A stretch of DNA of 64,000 nt. It comes from Ectothiorhodospira marina (GTDB lineage: Bacteria > Pseudomonadota > Gammaproteobacteria > Ectothiorhodospirales > Ectothiorhodospiraceae). The notes beneath the pieces are model-generated. The model was not told where the DNA came from and searched no databases. It worked only from the letters and a program-made list of their open reading frames with translations. The stretch lies in the NCBI RefSeq assembly GCF_900109495.1, contig NZ_FOAA01000001.1, positions 434,001 through 498,000 on the forward strand. Reading direction: 5' to 3'. This document shows positions 47,501 through 57,400 of the stretch, one piece after another; the first letter of the stretch is position 1, and every line of letters starts with the position of its first letter. The translations under genes were made by a program, and so were the position numbers.

Positions 47501-47667
47501 CCGGCGTCGGCGCCTGGATAGGTGGCCTGGACCTCCACTTCCGGCGGCACGATCTGCGGGTACTGCTCCACCGGCAGGGCCGTGAAGGCCGCGCCGCCGG
47601 CGATCATGATGACGATCGCCAGCACCGTGGAAAAGATGGGACGATTGATGAAGAATTTGGAAAACAT
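44536..47667 (-). CDS. RND multidrug efflux pump (AcrB/HAE1 type)
   Basis: Inner-membrane proton antiporter of 1043 residues. N-terminus MFSKFFINRPIFSTVLAIVI; the paired aspartates for proton transfer are present in LAIGIVVDDAIIVIENVERI. Twelve membrane segments and two large periplasmic loops match the drug-efflux branch, not the metal branch. Downstream of its adaptor in a two-gene operon; no outer-membrane channel gene is adjacent. Confidence 0.95.
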   Translation of the reverse strand: MFSKFFINRPIFSTVLAIVIMIAGGAAFTALPVEQYPQIVPPEVEVQATYPGADAGTIAESVAAPLEQAINGVDNMLYMQSGSSDAGSMNLTVTFANDADPNQATIDVNNRVQQAVAQLPQAVRDQGIIVNKKSSSLLMVVTLLSENEQFDTKFLSNYGLINIIDALKRVEGVGDANLFGAQDYSIRVWFDPARLAHFDLTPDDVAQAISEQNAQFAAGKFNAAPNASGEAFTYTISPEGRFSQVEEFQNIILGASEDGGTLRLKDVAEVELGSKRYGFNATYNGMPTVPIGLYLAPGANALETVDQVRATMADLAQQFPGDMDYRVPLDTTDFVRISIKEVLKTFAEALILVVLVIFIFLQKPRATLAPLVAIPVALIGALAGLYLTGMSINLLTLFGLVLAIGIVVDDAIIVIENVERIMREEGLGARDASIKAMEQVTGPIVATTLVLLAVFIPVAFVPGLAGEMYRQFAVALSVSVVLSAVVALTLTPSMTALLLANHKEKEPILPFRLFNRGFDSLRTGYLGAVRFFLRAWPVGLAIFVVVLIGTVLFFRATPSGLVPDEDPGYFISVINMAPSTSLERTVQVRDEYSSLVRENPDVRMQVAFAGFDLLAGTQRSYKGVAFTRLNDWSERTAPDQSVQSIVNQSMGMGARIEEGQIFAFVPPPIRGLSTTGGFEVYLQQRGSADVNSLSQAAQALVEAANQRPELAEVRSTFVANTPKYRMQVDRDQAYALDVPVAAIYRTMQATFGTRYINDFTLFGRNFQVNMAANADYRANPEDLENVFVRSNGGDLIPISSVASLTRVPGADVIDRFNIFPSAKIMGNAAPGYSSGQALAALQEVTAQTLDGGEYSLGWVGSAFQELSSGSAGSIAFLLGVVMVFLILAAQYERWSLPLAVITAIPFAVLGALLAIWLRGLNIDIYFQVGLLVLIAMSAKNAILMVEFAAKMHQEEGLPIKEAALRAARIRFRPVIMTSMAFILGVLPLALATGAGEGARNALGTPIVGGMIVATYVAILFIPMFYELVETGTERLRSLGKKKG

Positions 47668-47742
47668 CGCTGGGCTCCAGGCCGCTTTCTTCAGGAAAGG
47701 GCAGGCAGAATCGGGGTTCGGGCAGGCGGGACGGTGGGATGA

Positions 47743-48879
47743 TCAGTCCGCCGACGCGTCTTCCCCGTTCGGTTGCTGCGGCGTCACCTGGGCATCGGGG
47801 CGGACATTGATCAGGCCGTCCGTGATCACCCGGTCTCCTGCCTCGAGCCCCGAGCGGACAATCACGCCTTCAGGGGTGTCCGGTCCCAGTTCCACCACCT
47901 GCAGACGGGCATGATCTTCTTCGTCCACAACAAAGACGGCCGTGGAATTGGGCCGAGGGCCGCTGGTGATGGCTGTCTGCGGGATCACGAGGGCATCCTG
48001 GGGTTCGGCCACCTTCAGGCGCACCCGAACATACTCGTTGGGGCGCAGTACGTTGCCGGGGTTGTCGAATATCCCTCGCAGGCGGATGGCATTGGTGCGC
48101 CGGTCGATGTCAGCGGCCCGATAGTCCAGCTTTCCGGTCAGGGGGTTTCCCTCCGAATCAATCGCATCGGCCAATTCAGCCGGGATGGGACGGCTGGGAG
48201 AGGGATTCAGTGCGGGGGCATCGGCGAAGGGATCATTCACGGGCATGGAGAGGACCACCTGGATGGGATTGACCTCCTGGATGGTGACCAGCCGGTCACC
48301 GTTGCCCACCAGATTGCCCACCGAGACAGCCCGCAGACCCGCGACACCCGCGATGGGTGCGTCGACAGAGGTGTAGTCCAGATCAATTTGCGCGGCCTCC
48401 AGCTTGGCCTGAGCCACCTCTACTTCGGCCTGGGCCTTCTCCAGGGCTGAGCGCGCATCATTCCAGGCCTTCTCGCTGGCAACGTTGCGCTCGTAGAGAG
48501 AACGGATGCGCTCCCAATCCCGTTGGGCTGCCGAGAGGGTCGCGCGGGCTGCGACCAGGTCCGCCTCTGCCTGGTTGACCGCTGCCCGATAGGGCCGTGC
48601 ATCGATGCGAAACAGCGGGTCACCGGACTCTACCCGCGCGCCCTCCACATACGATCTCTCTTCCAGGATGCCATTGACCTGGGCGCGCACTTCCACGTGG
48701 CGATGCGCCTCGGTGCGGCCTGTGTAGGTCTTGTACACCGCCGCAGGGGCCGGTTGCACGGTGATGATCGGAACCGTCGGCGGTGGGCTGCCATCAGGTG
48801 CGGCGAACGAGAGGGTCGGCAGGGCCAGCAGGGCCGCGAGGCCGAGGGGGCTGAACAGGGCGCGCATCGTCATCGACAT
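47743..48879 (-). CDS. RND periplasmic adaptor (AcrA-like)
   Basis: Membrane-fusion protein of 378 residues with a Sec-type signal (ALFSPLGLAALLALPTLSFA). Order: beta-barrel, lipoyl and long coiled-coil (VNQAEADLVAARATLSAAQR, then KAQAEVEVAQAKLEAAQIDL). The start at 48879 (MSMTMR) is the most likely; the open frame upstream to 48987 lacks family similarity. Divergent from a TetR gene, with an operator-like palindrome between them. Confidence 0.9.
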   Translation of the reverse strand: MSMTMRALFSPLGLAALLALPTLSFAAPDGSPPPTVPIITVQPAPAAVYKTYTGRTEAHRHVEVRAQVNGILEERSYVEGARVESGDPLFRIDARPYRAAVNQAEADLVAARATLSAAQRDWERIRSLYERNVASEKAWNDARSALEKAQAEVEVAQAKLEAAQIDLDYTSVDAPIAGVAGLRAVSVGNLVGNGDRLVTIQEVNPIQVVLSMPVNDPFADAPALNPSPSRPIPAELADAIDSEGNPLTGKLDYRAADIDRRTNAIRLRGIFDNPGNVLRPNEYVRVRLKVAEPQDALVIPQTAITSGPRPNSTAVFVVDEEDHARLQVVELGPDTPEGVIVRSGLEAGDRVITDGLINVRPDAQVTPQQPNGEDASAD

Positions 48880-49033
48880 GGGATTCACCGATCTTACGGG
48901 CCGGTCCAGCCGGCTCGGGGATGTCAGAACCCACCCCAGGCACGAACCTTCGGGTCTGGGGTGGGGGGATGTTCCAGGGCGGCGCAAGGAGGAGGTGGCC
49001 GGATCCTTGTACCGAGAAGAGCCTCACGATAGC

Positions 49034-49047
49034 GTAGCGTACGCTAC
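49034..49047. promoter_or_regulatory. Palindromic operator between RND adaptor and TetR genes
   Basis: GTAGCGTACGCTAC is a perfect 14-bp palindrome in the 234-base gap between the divergent genes, about 67 bases from the TetR start and 155 from the adaptor start. It is the only strong dyad there and fits an AcrR-type repressor site. Confidence 0.6.
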
Positions 49048-49113
49048 ACTTTCAAGCGCCCGTACCGTTTATGACAGGGGCATTCATTTCACGCCGATCG
49101 ACCGAGGCCGTCG

Positions 49114-49761
49114 ATGCCATCATGTTTCAAAACTCCAACCCCCTGCCGCACCCAGCGCGGGGAGGCCCGCCGTCAAAGACTGCTGGATGTCGCTGCTGAA
49201 GTCTTCATGGAGCAAGGCTACGCAGGGGCCAGTGTCAATGAGATTGTACGCCGTGCGGGAGGTTCCCTCAGCACCCTGTATCGACTCTTCGGTAACAAGC
49301 TTGGTCTCTTCGAGGCAATGATCGCGCAGCGCACGGAGGTGGTCTTTGCCCCCTTCGAGGTCGAGGGGATGTGGACCGACGATCTGGAGGCCACGCTCCT
49401 GGCTTACGGGCGACACATTCAGTCCCGATTGGTGGAGGCGCATGCCGTGGAGATCTTTCGCCTGGTGGTCTCGGAGAGGGGCGAGGACCGGGAGCGCATC
49501 CAGCAGTTTTTCCATGACGCCGGGCCACGGCGTGGCCAGCGACTGCTGGCGGACTACCTGCGCACGCAGGTGGAGAAGGGGCGGCTGCGCTCCCTTGATT
49601 GTGACATGGCGGCCTGTCAGTTCATCGATATGACCCGCGCCCCATTCTACTATCGCCTGCTTTTTGGTCATCCCCCGGATGAGGTCGAGCGCGAACGGGC
49701 CCTGCAGCAGGCCCTGTCGTTGTTTCTTCAGGGGGCCAGGATGCTGCGGGAGAGCGAATGA
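49114..49761 (+). CDS. TetR-family regulator of the RND pump
   Basis: Repressor of 215 residues; HTH near residues 20-65 (RQRLLDVAAEVFMEQGYAGA, EIVRRAGGSLSTLYRLF), C-terminal ligand domain. Divergent from the AcrAB-like pair, so it probably controls the pump. Confidence 0.9.
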   Translation: MPSCFKTPTPCRTQRGEARRQRLLDVAAEVFMEQGYAGASVNEIVRRAGGSLSTLYRLFGNKLGLFEAMIAQRTEVVFAPFEVEGMWTDDLEATLLAYGRHIQSRLVEAHAVEIFRLVVSERGEDRERIQQFFHDAGPRRGQRLLADYLRTQVEKGRLRSLDCDMAACQFIDMTRAPFYYRLLFGHPPDEVERERALQQALSLFLQGARMLRESE

Positions 49762-49904
49762 TCATGCCGCTCTCATATTGACCCCCCCCCCAGTTTGCTG
49801 GGCTTGTGAGATTCTGACGGTACTTTTATGATGTGGCTTGATTGGGCTGGGTGAGAATCCCTCGTTTTTATTTTTAAAATAAAATAAAACAAAGGTTTAA
49901 CTGT

Positions 49905-50726
49905 TTGTTGTCCACTAAACATTTATCGCCCGAAGTGCTGAATGAGCGCCGCCTTGAAGCCGTGCGGCTACGCCTGGATGGCCACACCGTTGCTGAGACC
50001 GCCACCCGAGCCGGGCTTTCTGCGCCCACCGTGTCTGCAGCCTGGAAGGCCTTCCGGGAAGGGGGCTGGACGGCGGTGCCAGTGCGCCCGCGGGGGCGCA
50101 AGACGGGGCAGGGGGGCACACTCGATGCCGCCGCTCAACAGGTGCTGGGCGCGAAGCTGACCATGCTCCCCGATTCCGGCGAGCCGGCATGGAGCAGTCG
50201 TGGGCTGGCCGATGCACTGAGCGAGGCGGGGCGTCCGGTCTCGGCTCGTGCCGTCGAGCACTGGCTGGAGGCCCGTGACCTCAAGCCCGAGCCACTGGCG
50301 CTGACAGCCCTGGTGCGGCAACGCAGCAGCGCTGGCCGTTGGTATCGCCAGCAAGTACAGCCGGTGCTGGAGGCGGTGCGCAAGGCCGGCGGAGGCATCT
50401 GGCAGGGGGGCGTGAGGGTGATCAGGTCGCAGTCTGCGCCGGACTCTGTTTGGCCCCGTTATCAGCTCTATCTGCACGGCAAGCGGGGGGTGCTTCACAC
50501 CCGTTGCCTGTGGGCACCACCGGCGGCAGATGACTATATGACGCTCTTCCAGCGGTTGCACGACCTGCTGCCTGGCAGGCCGACAGCACTGGTGTTCCAA
50601 GGCGCATATTTCCAGGCTAGCCCCGATATTCGCCGGTGGCTGGAGGTACATCCGGATTTCTATCTGATCAATGTCCCCCCCGGTCACGGGGCCAGATCGA
50701 CCTTTCCAGACAGGCCAATGCCATGA
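49905..50726 (+). CDS. Degenerate DDE-transposase-like HTH protein coupled to cysD
   Basis: Protein of 273 residues. The N-terminal 60 residues are a HTH of the IS630/winged-helix type ([20 protein letters not shown]). The C-terminus follows the IS630 pattern, but the second catalytic position reads [13 protein letters not shown], with Gln where the Asp and His would be, and the terminal NPIE box is missing, so it cannot be an active DDE transposase. The stop overlaps the cysD start (ATGA at 50723-50726). TTG start with AAAGG nine bases ahead; the 45-base leader is very A/T-rich. A domesticated regulator is plausible. The 143-base gap before it has a C10 run. Confidence 0.6.
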   Translation: MLSTKHLSPEVLNERRLEAVRLRLDGHTVAETATRAGLSAPTVSAAWKAFREGGWTAVPVRPRGRKTGQGGTLDAAAQQVLGAKLTMLPDSGEPAWSSRGLADALSEAGRPVSARAVEHWLEARDLKPEPLALTALVRQRSSAGRWYRQQVQPVLEAVRKAGGGIWQGGVRVIRSQSAPDSVWPRYQLYLHGKRGVLHTRCLWAPPAADDYMTLFQRLHDLLPGRPTALVFQGAYFQASPDIRRWLEVHPDFYLINVPPGHGARSTFPDRPMP

Positions 50727-51625
50727 CATCACTCACCCATCTACAAAAGCTGGAAGCCGAGAGCATCCACATCATGCGCGAGGTGGTCGCCGAGACCGAG
50801 AACCCCGTGATGCTCTACTCGGTGGGCAAGGACAGTGCGGTGATGCTGCACCTGGCGCGTAAGGCCTTTGCCCCGGCACCGCCCCCCTTCCCGTTGCTGC
50901 ACGTGGATACCCGCTGGAAGTTTCGCGCCATGTACGCATTTCGGGACAACATGGCCCGGGAGATGGGCATGGACCTGCTGGTGCACATCAACCCGGAAGG
51001 GGTGGAGAAGGACATCAACCCCTTCACCCACGGCTCCGCCATCCATACCGATGTGATGAAGACCGAGGGTCTCAAGCAGGCACTGAATGAATATGGCTTT
51101 GATGCCGCCTTTGGCGGGGCGCGCCGGGATGAGGAGAAGTCCCGCGCCAAGGAGCGGATGTTCTCCTTCCGGACCGCCCAGCACCGCTGGGACCCGAAGA
51201 ACCAGCGCCCGGAGCTATGGCGGCTCTACAACACCCGCAAGCACAAGGGGGAGTCGATCCGCGTGTTCCCGCTCTCCAACTGGACCGAGCTGGATATCTG
51301 GCAGTACATCTACCTCCAGGAGATTCCCATCGTGCCGCTTTACTACGCCGCCGAGCGCCCGGTGGTGGAGCGTGACGGCGCGCTGATCATGGTGGACGAT
51401 GACCGCATGCCGCTGGAACCGGGCGAGGTGCCCATGATGCGCAAGGTGCGATTCCGTACGCTGGGCTGCTACCCGCTCACGGGGGCCATTGAATCCGAGG
51501 CCGACACCTTGCCGGCGATCATCCAGGAAATGCTCCTCACCAGGACGTCTGAACGCCAGGGCCGCGTCATCGACCATGACAGCGCCGCCTCCATGGAAAA
51601 GAAAAAGCAGGAAGGGTACTTCTGA
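50723..51625 (+). CDS. cysD: Sulfate adenylyltransferase subunit 2 CysD
   Basis: ATP sulfurylase catalytic subunit of 300 residues that makes APS from sulfate and ATP. The PP-loop [17 protein letters not shown] is near the N-terminus, followed by [16 protein letters not shown] and [18 protein letters not shown]. The ATG at 50723 overlaps the upstream stop, and its own stop overlaps cysN (TGATG). It belongs to a three-gene run with cysNC. Confidence 0.97.
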   Translation: MTSLTHLQKLEAESIHIMREVVAETENPVMLYSVGKDSAVMLHLARKAFAPAPPPFPLLHVDTRWKFRAMYAFRDNMAREMGMDLLVHINPEGVEKDINPFTHGSAIHTDVMKTEGLKQALNEYGFDAAFGGARRDEEKSRAKERMFSFRTAQHRWDPKNQRPELWRLYNTRKHKGESIRVFPLSNWTELDIWQYIYLQEIPIVPLYYAAERPVVERDGALIMVDDDRMPLEPGEVPMMRKVRFRTLGCYPLTGAIESEADTLPAIIQEMLLTRTSERQGRVIDHDSAASMEKKKQEGYF

Positions 51626-53529
51626 TGGCACACGCATCCGACATGATCGCCGGGGATATCGAGGGCTACCTGAAGGCCCATGAGCACAAGGGCCTGCTGC
51701 GTTTCATCACCTGCGGCAGCGTGGATGATGGCAAGAGCACCTTGATCGGGCGGCTGCTGTTCGAATCCAAACTGCTGTTCGAGGATCAACTGGCTGCCAT
51801 TGAGGCAGACTCGAAAAAGTACGGCACCCAGGGCGAGGAAATGGATTTTGCCCTGTTGGTGGATGGTCTGGCCGCCGAGCGCGAGCAGGGCATCACCATC
51901 GACGTGGCCTACCGCTTCTTTTCCACCGACAAGCGCAAGTTCATCGTCGCCGACACGCCCGGCCATGAGCAGTACACCCGTAACATGGTGACCGGGGCGT
52001 CCACCGCCGATGCCGCCATCCTGATGGTGGACGCCCGCCACGGCATCCTCACCCAGACTCGCCGCCACAGCTTTCTGATGTCGCTGATCGGCATTCGGCA
52101 CATCGTGGTGGCCATCAACAAGATGGACCTGGTGGACTACTCGAAGGCACGCTTTGACCAGATTGTGGATGAGTACCGCGCCTTCGCCAAACAACTGGGT
52201 CTGGAGGACATGACCTTCATCCCCCTGTCGGCGCTCAAGGGCGATAATGTCATCGAGCACGGTCATCACATGCCCTGGTATCACGGACCCACTCTGATGG
52301 GCTATCTGGAAACGGTGGAGGTGGACGAGGAACGCCTGCAGCACACCCCCTTCCGCATGCCGGTGCAGTGGGTGAATCGGCCCCATCTGGATTTTCGCGG
52401 CTTCACCGGGCTGATCGCCAGCGGCACCGTGAAGCCCGGTGATGCCATCCGCGTGCAGCCCTCGGGCAAGACCAGCCACATCAAGCGGATTTTTACCTAC
52501 GATGGCGATCTGGAACAGGCCATTGCCGGACAATCGGTGACCTTGCTGCTGGAGGATGAGATCGATATCTCCCGCGGCGATGTGATCTCCGGTGTGGATG
52601 CCCCCGCCGAGACGGCCGATCAGTTCGAGACCACCCTGGTGTGGATGCACGACCAGCCCCTGCTGCCGGGGCGTCCCTATCTGATGAAGCTGGGTACGCA
52701 GTCGGTGTCGGCCACGGTGAGCCAGATCAAGTATCAGGTGAACGTCAACACCCTGGAGCACGCGGCGGCCAGACAGCTCGATCTCAATGGCATTGGCGTG
52801 TGTACCCTGAGTCTGAGCAAGCCGGTGGCCTTCGATCCCTATCAGGAGAATGCGGATACGGGCGGTTATATCCTGATCGACCGGATGACCAACAACACCG
52901 TGGGCGCCGGCATGCTGCACTTTGCCCTGCGCCGCAGCCAGAACATTCACATGCAGCACGTGGACATCGACAAGCAGGCGCGGGGGATCGCCAAGGGGCA
53001 GAAACCCGTCTTACTCTGGTTCACCGGGCTTTCCGGGGCGGGCAAGTCCACCATTGCCAATCGAGTGGAGAAGAAACTGCACGCTGCCGGCCAGCACACC
53101 TACCTGCTGGACGGTGACAACGTGCGCCACGGTCTCAACCGGGACCTGGGCTTTACCGATGCCGACCGGGTGGAGAACATCCGCCGGGTGGCGGAGGTGG
53201 CCCGGCTGATGGTGGACGCCGGCCTGATCGTGCTGACGGCCTTCATCTCGCCGTTTCGCAGTGAGCGCCGGATGGCGCGGGATCTGATGGAGGAGGGTGA
53301 GTTCATCGAGATCTTTGTCGATACCCCCCTGGAGGTGGCCGAGGAGCGTGACCCGAAGGGCCTTTACAAGAAGGCCCGCCGGGGTGAACTGAAGAACTTC
53401 ACCGGCATCGACTCTGCCTACGAGGCCCCGGAGGACCCGGAGCTACATCTTCAGGCGGCAAAGCTGAGCACCGAGGAGGCGGCCGATGCGGTCATCGCGT
53501 TGCTGCGGGAGCGGCAGTTGATCGGCTAG
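51625..53529 (+). CDS. cysN: Fused sulfate adenylyltransferase GTPase / APS kinase (CysNC)
   Basis: Fusion of 634 residues. Residues about 1-450 are CysN: G1 [28 protein letters not shown] and NKMDLVD. Residues about 460-634 are the APS kinase CysC with P-loop [16 protein letters not shown] and [15 protein letters not shown]. It makes PAPS in one polypeptide after CysD. Start overlaps the cysD stop. Confidence 0.96.
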   Translation: MAHASDMIAGDIEGYLKAHEHKGLLRFITCGSVDDGKSTLIGRLLFESKLLFEDQLAAIEADSKKYGTQGEEMDFALLVDGLAAEREQGITIDVAYRFFSTDKRKFIVADTPGHEQYTRNMVTGASTADAAILMVDARHGILTQTRRHSFLMSLIGIRHIVVAINKMDLVDYSKARFDQIVDEYRAFAKQLGLEDMTFIPLSALKGDNVIEHGHHMPWYHGPTLMGYLETVEVDEERLQHTPFRMPVQWVNRPHLDFRGFTGLIASGTVKPGDAIRVQPSGKTSHIKRIFTYDGDLEQAIAGQSVTLLLEDEIDISRGDVISGVDAPAETADQFETTLVWMHDQPLLPGRPYLMKLGTQSVSATVSQIKYQVNVNTLEHAAARQLDLNGIGVCTLSLSKPVAFDPYQENADTGGYILIDRMTNNTVGAGMLHFALRRSQNIHMQHVDIDKQARGIAKGQKPVLLWFTGLSGAGKSTIANRVEKKLHAAGQHTYLLDGDNVRHGLNRDLGFTDADRVENIRRVAEVARLMVDAGLIVLTAFISPFRSERRMARDLMEEGEFIEIFVDTPLEVAEERDPKGLYKKARRGELKNFTGIDSAYEAPEDPELHLQAAKLSTEEAADAVIALLRERQLIG

Positions 53530-53609
53530 TGTGCTGTGGCGTGAGTGGCCCTGTCCTGGGTGGGTTGAGCTGGCGTCGGGTCATATCATCGTTGCAGGAG
53601 CCCATAGGG

Positions 53610-54053
53610 CTAGAGGCGATGGCTGACGTGGACCCGATCGCCGAGCCCCGGTTCCACCGGTAGCCAGGTGTCAAACTGGGCAGTTCGGGCCTGGCGATTG
53701 ATGCGCACCGGCACCCAGAGGCCAAACTGTGCCGGCCTTGCCTGACGATGGATGGGCATCGGGTGGGTATCGGTTTCGGCCAGCAGTTGACCCTCCTGGG
53801 AATACACCTCGATATGAATGGCCCCGGGGATGTCCCTGGGGCCACCGATTCCATGGGTGATGGAACCTTTCACTTGCAGGCCTTTTCCTTCCTGTATGAC
53901 CTGAACGGGACCGAACGCGTAATCCGTTGAGTCGATGGTTTCAACTTCCAGCGTGGTGTGTGAACCCTGCTCGGGTTGCAGGCTGCATGCCGACAACAGT
54001 GTGACGAGGATGAAGCCGGTAAGGGCGGGGAACAACCAGTGTCTGCCTTTCAT
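53610..54053 (-). CDS. Predicted lipoprotein with internal duplication, unknown
   Basis: Lipoprotein of 147 residues with lipobox LLSAC (lipidated Cys23). The C-terminus shows two tandem similar segments, HRQARPAQFGLWVPV and NRQARTAQFDTWLPV. The domain VKGSITHGIGGPRDIPGAIH is beta-rich. The start at 54053 is preferred because GAGG stands nine bases upstream; an upstream ATG is possible. It is the last gene of the metal-efflux block on this strand, 99 bases beyond DUF3240, so possibly part of it. Confidence 0.65.
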   Translation of the reverse strand: MKGRHWLFPALTGFILVTLLSACSLQPEQGSHTTLEVETIDSTDYAFGPVQVIQEGKGLQVKGSITHGIGGPRDIPGAIHIEVYSQEGQLLAETDTHPMPIHRQARPAQFGLWVPVRINRQARTAQFDTWLPVEPGLGDRVHVSHRL

Positions 54054-54152
54054 GTGTATGGACCTCTTGTGGGGATGCATGATGGGTATTTTAGACATTC
54101 ACCACACGCGTGAAGGGGGTGTGGATCGATCTGCGCGGGTGGATTAACGGAC

Positions 54153-54452
54153 CTAGAGGCGCCCTTGGTCCATGACCGGTACGCGCCAGTGATGAATGCC
54201 GCTGCCGGAAAAGTCCTTGCCAAGATCGTCCAGTACCGATTGGCTGGCCTCAGGGGGCAGGTGGATGAGTAACAGGGTCTTCGCCGTGTAACCCGCCACC
54301 TGTTCCGCCACCGTCATGGAGTGTTCCGATGAGCCATGTCCGGCCGCGGGCACACTGGTAAAGCCAGGGACATCGGGGCGATCCAGCAGCCATTCCGTGA
54401 CCAGATCGGCGGTCTGGGGGGGCATGACCAGATAGAGCAACTGATACGTCAT
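54153..54452 (-). CDS. DUF3240 protein of the metal-efflux operon
   Basis: Protein of 99 residues, DUF3240 family, ferredoxin-like or PII-like fold, often encoded just downstream of CzcA/CusA-type pumps. Starts 11 bases after czcA-like gene ends. Function unknown; perhaps metal sensing. Confidence 0.8.
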   Translation of the reverse strand: MTYQLLYLVMPPQTADLVTEWLLDRPDVPGFTSVPAAGHGSSEHSMTVAEQVAGYTAKTLLLIHLPPEASQSVLDDLGKDFSGSGIHHWRVPVMDQGRL

Positions 54453-54463
54453 CTTGGATATCC

Positions 54464-57400
54464 TCAGGAAGGCAAAGGTTCGGTCTTGACCGGTGTGAAA
54501 CCAAAGCGCCGATACAGGATGGGCAGCAGGATCAGGGTCAACAGGGTGGCCGATGCCAGGCCGCCGATCACCACGATGGCCAGAGGGCGCTGGATCTCGG
54601 AGCCCGGGCCGGTGGCAAACAGCAGGGGCACCAGACCCAGTGCCGCGATGCTGGCCGTCATCAGGACGGGCCGCAGGCGTCGACGTGCACCTTCCACCAC
54701 CACCACGTCCATGGGCTGTCCCTGGGCTCGCAGTTGGTTGAAATAGGTCACCATAACCACGCCATTGAGTACGGCGATCCCCAGCAGGGCGATGAAACCC
54801 ACCGAAGCCGGTACCGAGAGGTATTCCCCGGTGATGGCCAGGGCAAATATCCCGCCGATCATGGCAAAGGGGACGTTGGACAACACCAGCAGGGCCTGGC
54901 GCACCGAGCGGAAGGTGGAAAACAGCACCAGGAAGATCAACCCCAGGGCCATGGGTACCACCAGGGCCAGCCGGGCGGATGCCCGTTGCTGATTCTCGAA
55001 CTCACCTCCCCACTCCAGGCGGTAGCCGCTGGGCAGATCCACCTCCTGCGCCACGGTTTGCTGGGCTTCTTCGACAAAGCCCACCAGATCGCGTCCTTCG
55101 ACGTTGGCAATGGCCACGGCATAGGCCTGACCTCTTTCCCGGGTCAGTGCTACGTGTCCTTCGGTCATTTCAAGGCTGACCAGTTTGGTCAGCGGCACGG
55201 ATTGGCCATTGGGCAGAGTGACCTGCAGCGCCTCTAAACGGGCGGGTGATTCCCGCATTGCCTCGCTTCCACGAATCACCAGCGGGATACGGCGGCCTTC
55301 GTCAAAGACATGGCCGATGGGCCAGCCTTCCAGCTGTGTCCTGAGCAGTGTGGACAGTGTATCCGCATCAATGCCCAGCCGGCCGGCCTCCATTCGATCA
55401 ATGGTGATATTCAGGTACTGGGCGCCTTCATTGCGGGTGGTATAGACGTCCCGGGCGCCCGGCAAGTTCTGCATTGTGTTGACGATGGCCCCGGCGATGC
55501 GGTTGAGTTGTTGTGGGTCGGGCCCCAGAACCTTCACCGCCAGATCTCCCCGGACGCCTGTGAGCATTTCCGACACACGCATCTCGATGGGCTGCGTAAA
55601 GGCGTAGCCCACACCGGGAAACTGTTCCAGTACCTCACGGATGCCATCAATCAGGGCCTCACGGTTTTCAAAGCGCCATTCGGAACGGGGGGCCAGGACC
55701 AGGAAACTGTCCGTCTGATTGAGGCCCATGGGGTCCAGTCCCAGCTCATCGGAGCCGGTCCGGGCGACGACGCCCCGTATCTCCGGGATCTGTTCCAGCA
55801 AGGCCGACTGGATTCGTTGGTCCAGGGCCAGGGATTCATCCAGGGTAATAGAGGGCAGCTTTTCCAGTTGCACGATCAGGTCCCCCTCATTCATGGTGGG
55901 CATGAAGGTCTTACCCACCAGGCCAAAAACACCTGCCGCAGCCACCAGCAGCAATCCGGCAAGGGCCACCACCACCTTTTCGTGGCGCATGGCCAAGCCC
56001 AGCGTGGGCATGTAGAGGCGACTGAGCTGGCGGGATAACCAGGGTTCATGATGGGCGCCTGTCCCCAGCAGGAACGAGGACAATACGGGGATGACCGTCA
56101 GCGAGAGCAGTAGCGAAGAGGCCAGTGCAAAAATGATGGTCAGGGCAACAGGCTTGAACAGTTTGCCTTCCAGACCCTGCAGGGTAAGCAGGGGCAGGAA
56201 CACAATGATGATGATCAGGATGCCCGAGACCATGGGTACGGCCACTTCCCGGGTGGCACGGTAGATCAGATTCAGCCTGGGGAGACGACCACGGGCACCT
56301 TGAGACAAGCGCGTGACCACGTTTTCGACCACGACCACGGCGGCATCCACCAGCATGCCGATGGCAATCGCCAGCCCACCCAGGGACATCAGGTTGGCGG
56401 ATAGACCGAATTGCCGCATCAGCACGAACGTACCCAAGGCGGCCAAGGGCAGTATCAGGGCCACGGTGAGGGCGGCACGCAGGTTGCCCAGAAACAGGAC
56501 CAGCAGAATCAGGACCAGTACCGTGGCCTCGATGAGCGCCTTGGTGACCGTATGTACGGCACGGTTCACGAGCATGCTCCGATCGTAAAAGGTCTCGATG
56601 CGCACGCCCTCCGGCAGCACGGACTCAAGAGCCGCCAACTCGGCCTTGACGCTTTCTACCACGGCCTGGGCATTGGCTCCCCTGAGACCCAGAACCAGTC
56701 CCTGCACCGTCTCTCCCTCGCCGTTGCGGGTGACGGCACCATAGCGACTGAGAGCCGCCAGACGCACGTCCGCCACGTCGCCCACCCGCAGCGGCTGGTG
56801 GGGGTCGGGTACGACGACGATGGCGGCCAGGTCGTCCAGGGTCTTGATGGCCCCTTCGCTGCGGACCAGCAGGGTTTCCTCGCCCGCATCCAGGCGTCCT
56901 GCCCCGTCGTTTCGATTGTTGGTGCTGATGGCGGCCTGTAACGTATTCAGGCCGATGCCATGCGCGGTCATGCGGGCCGGATCCGGTACCACCTCAAAAG
57001 TGGTGACGAATCCTCCCAGGGAGTTGACCTCGGCCACGCCAGGAACGGATCGCAGTGCGGGGCGAATGGTCCAGTCCAGCAGTTCCCGTCGTTGTGCCAG
57101 CGTCAGATCTTCGCCCTCAACGGTGAACATGAACATCTCCCCCAGTGGGGTGGTCATGGGCGCAATGCCGCCTTCGATGCCTTCGGGCAGGTTGTCCCAG
57201 GCGGTGTTCAGGCGTTCGGCCACTTGCTGGCGTGCCCAGTAGATGTCGGTTCCCTCTGCAAAATCCACGGTGATGTCGGTCAGCCCATACTTGGCAATGG
57301 AACGCATCATGGTCTGACGAGGAATGCCGAGCATTTCCACTTCAACAAGGCTGGTAATCCGGGTGGCGATCTCCTCGGGCGTCATGCCCGGCGCCTTGAT

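Noticed and set aside
49782-50726. Intact insertion sequence of IS630 type
   Set aside because: No terminal inverted repeats or target duplication seen, catalytic residues are missing and the gene is coupled to cysD.
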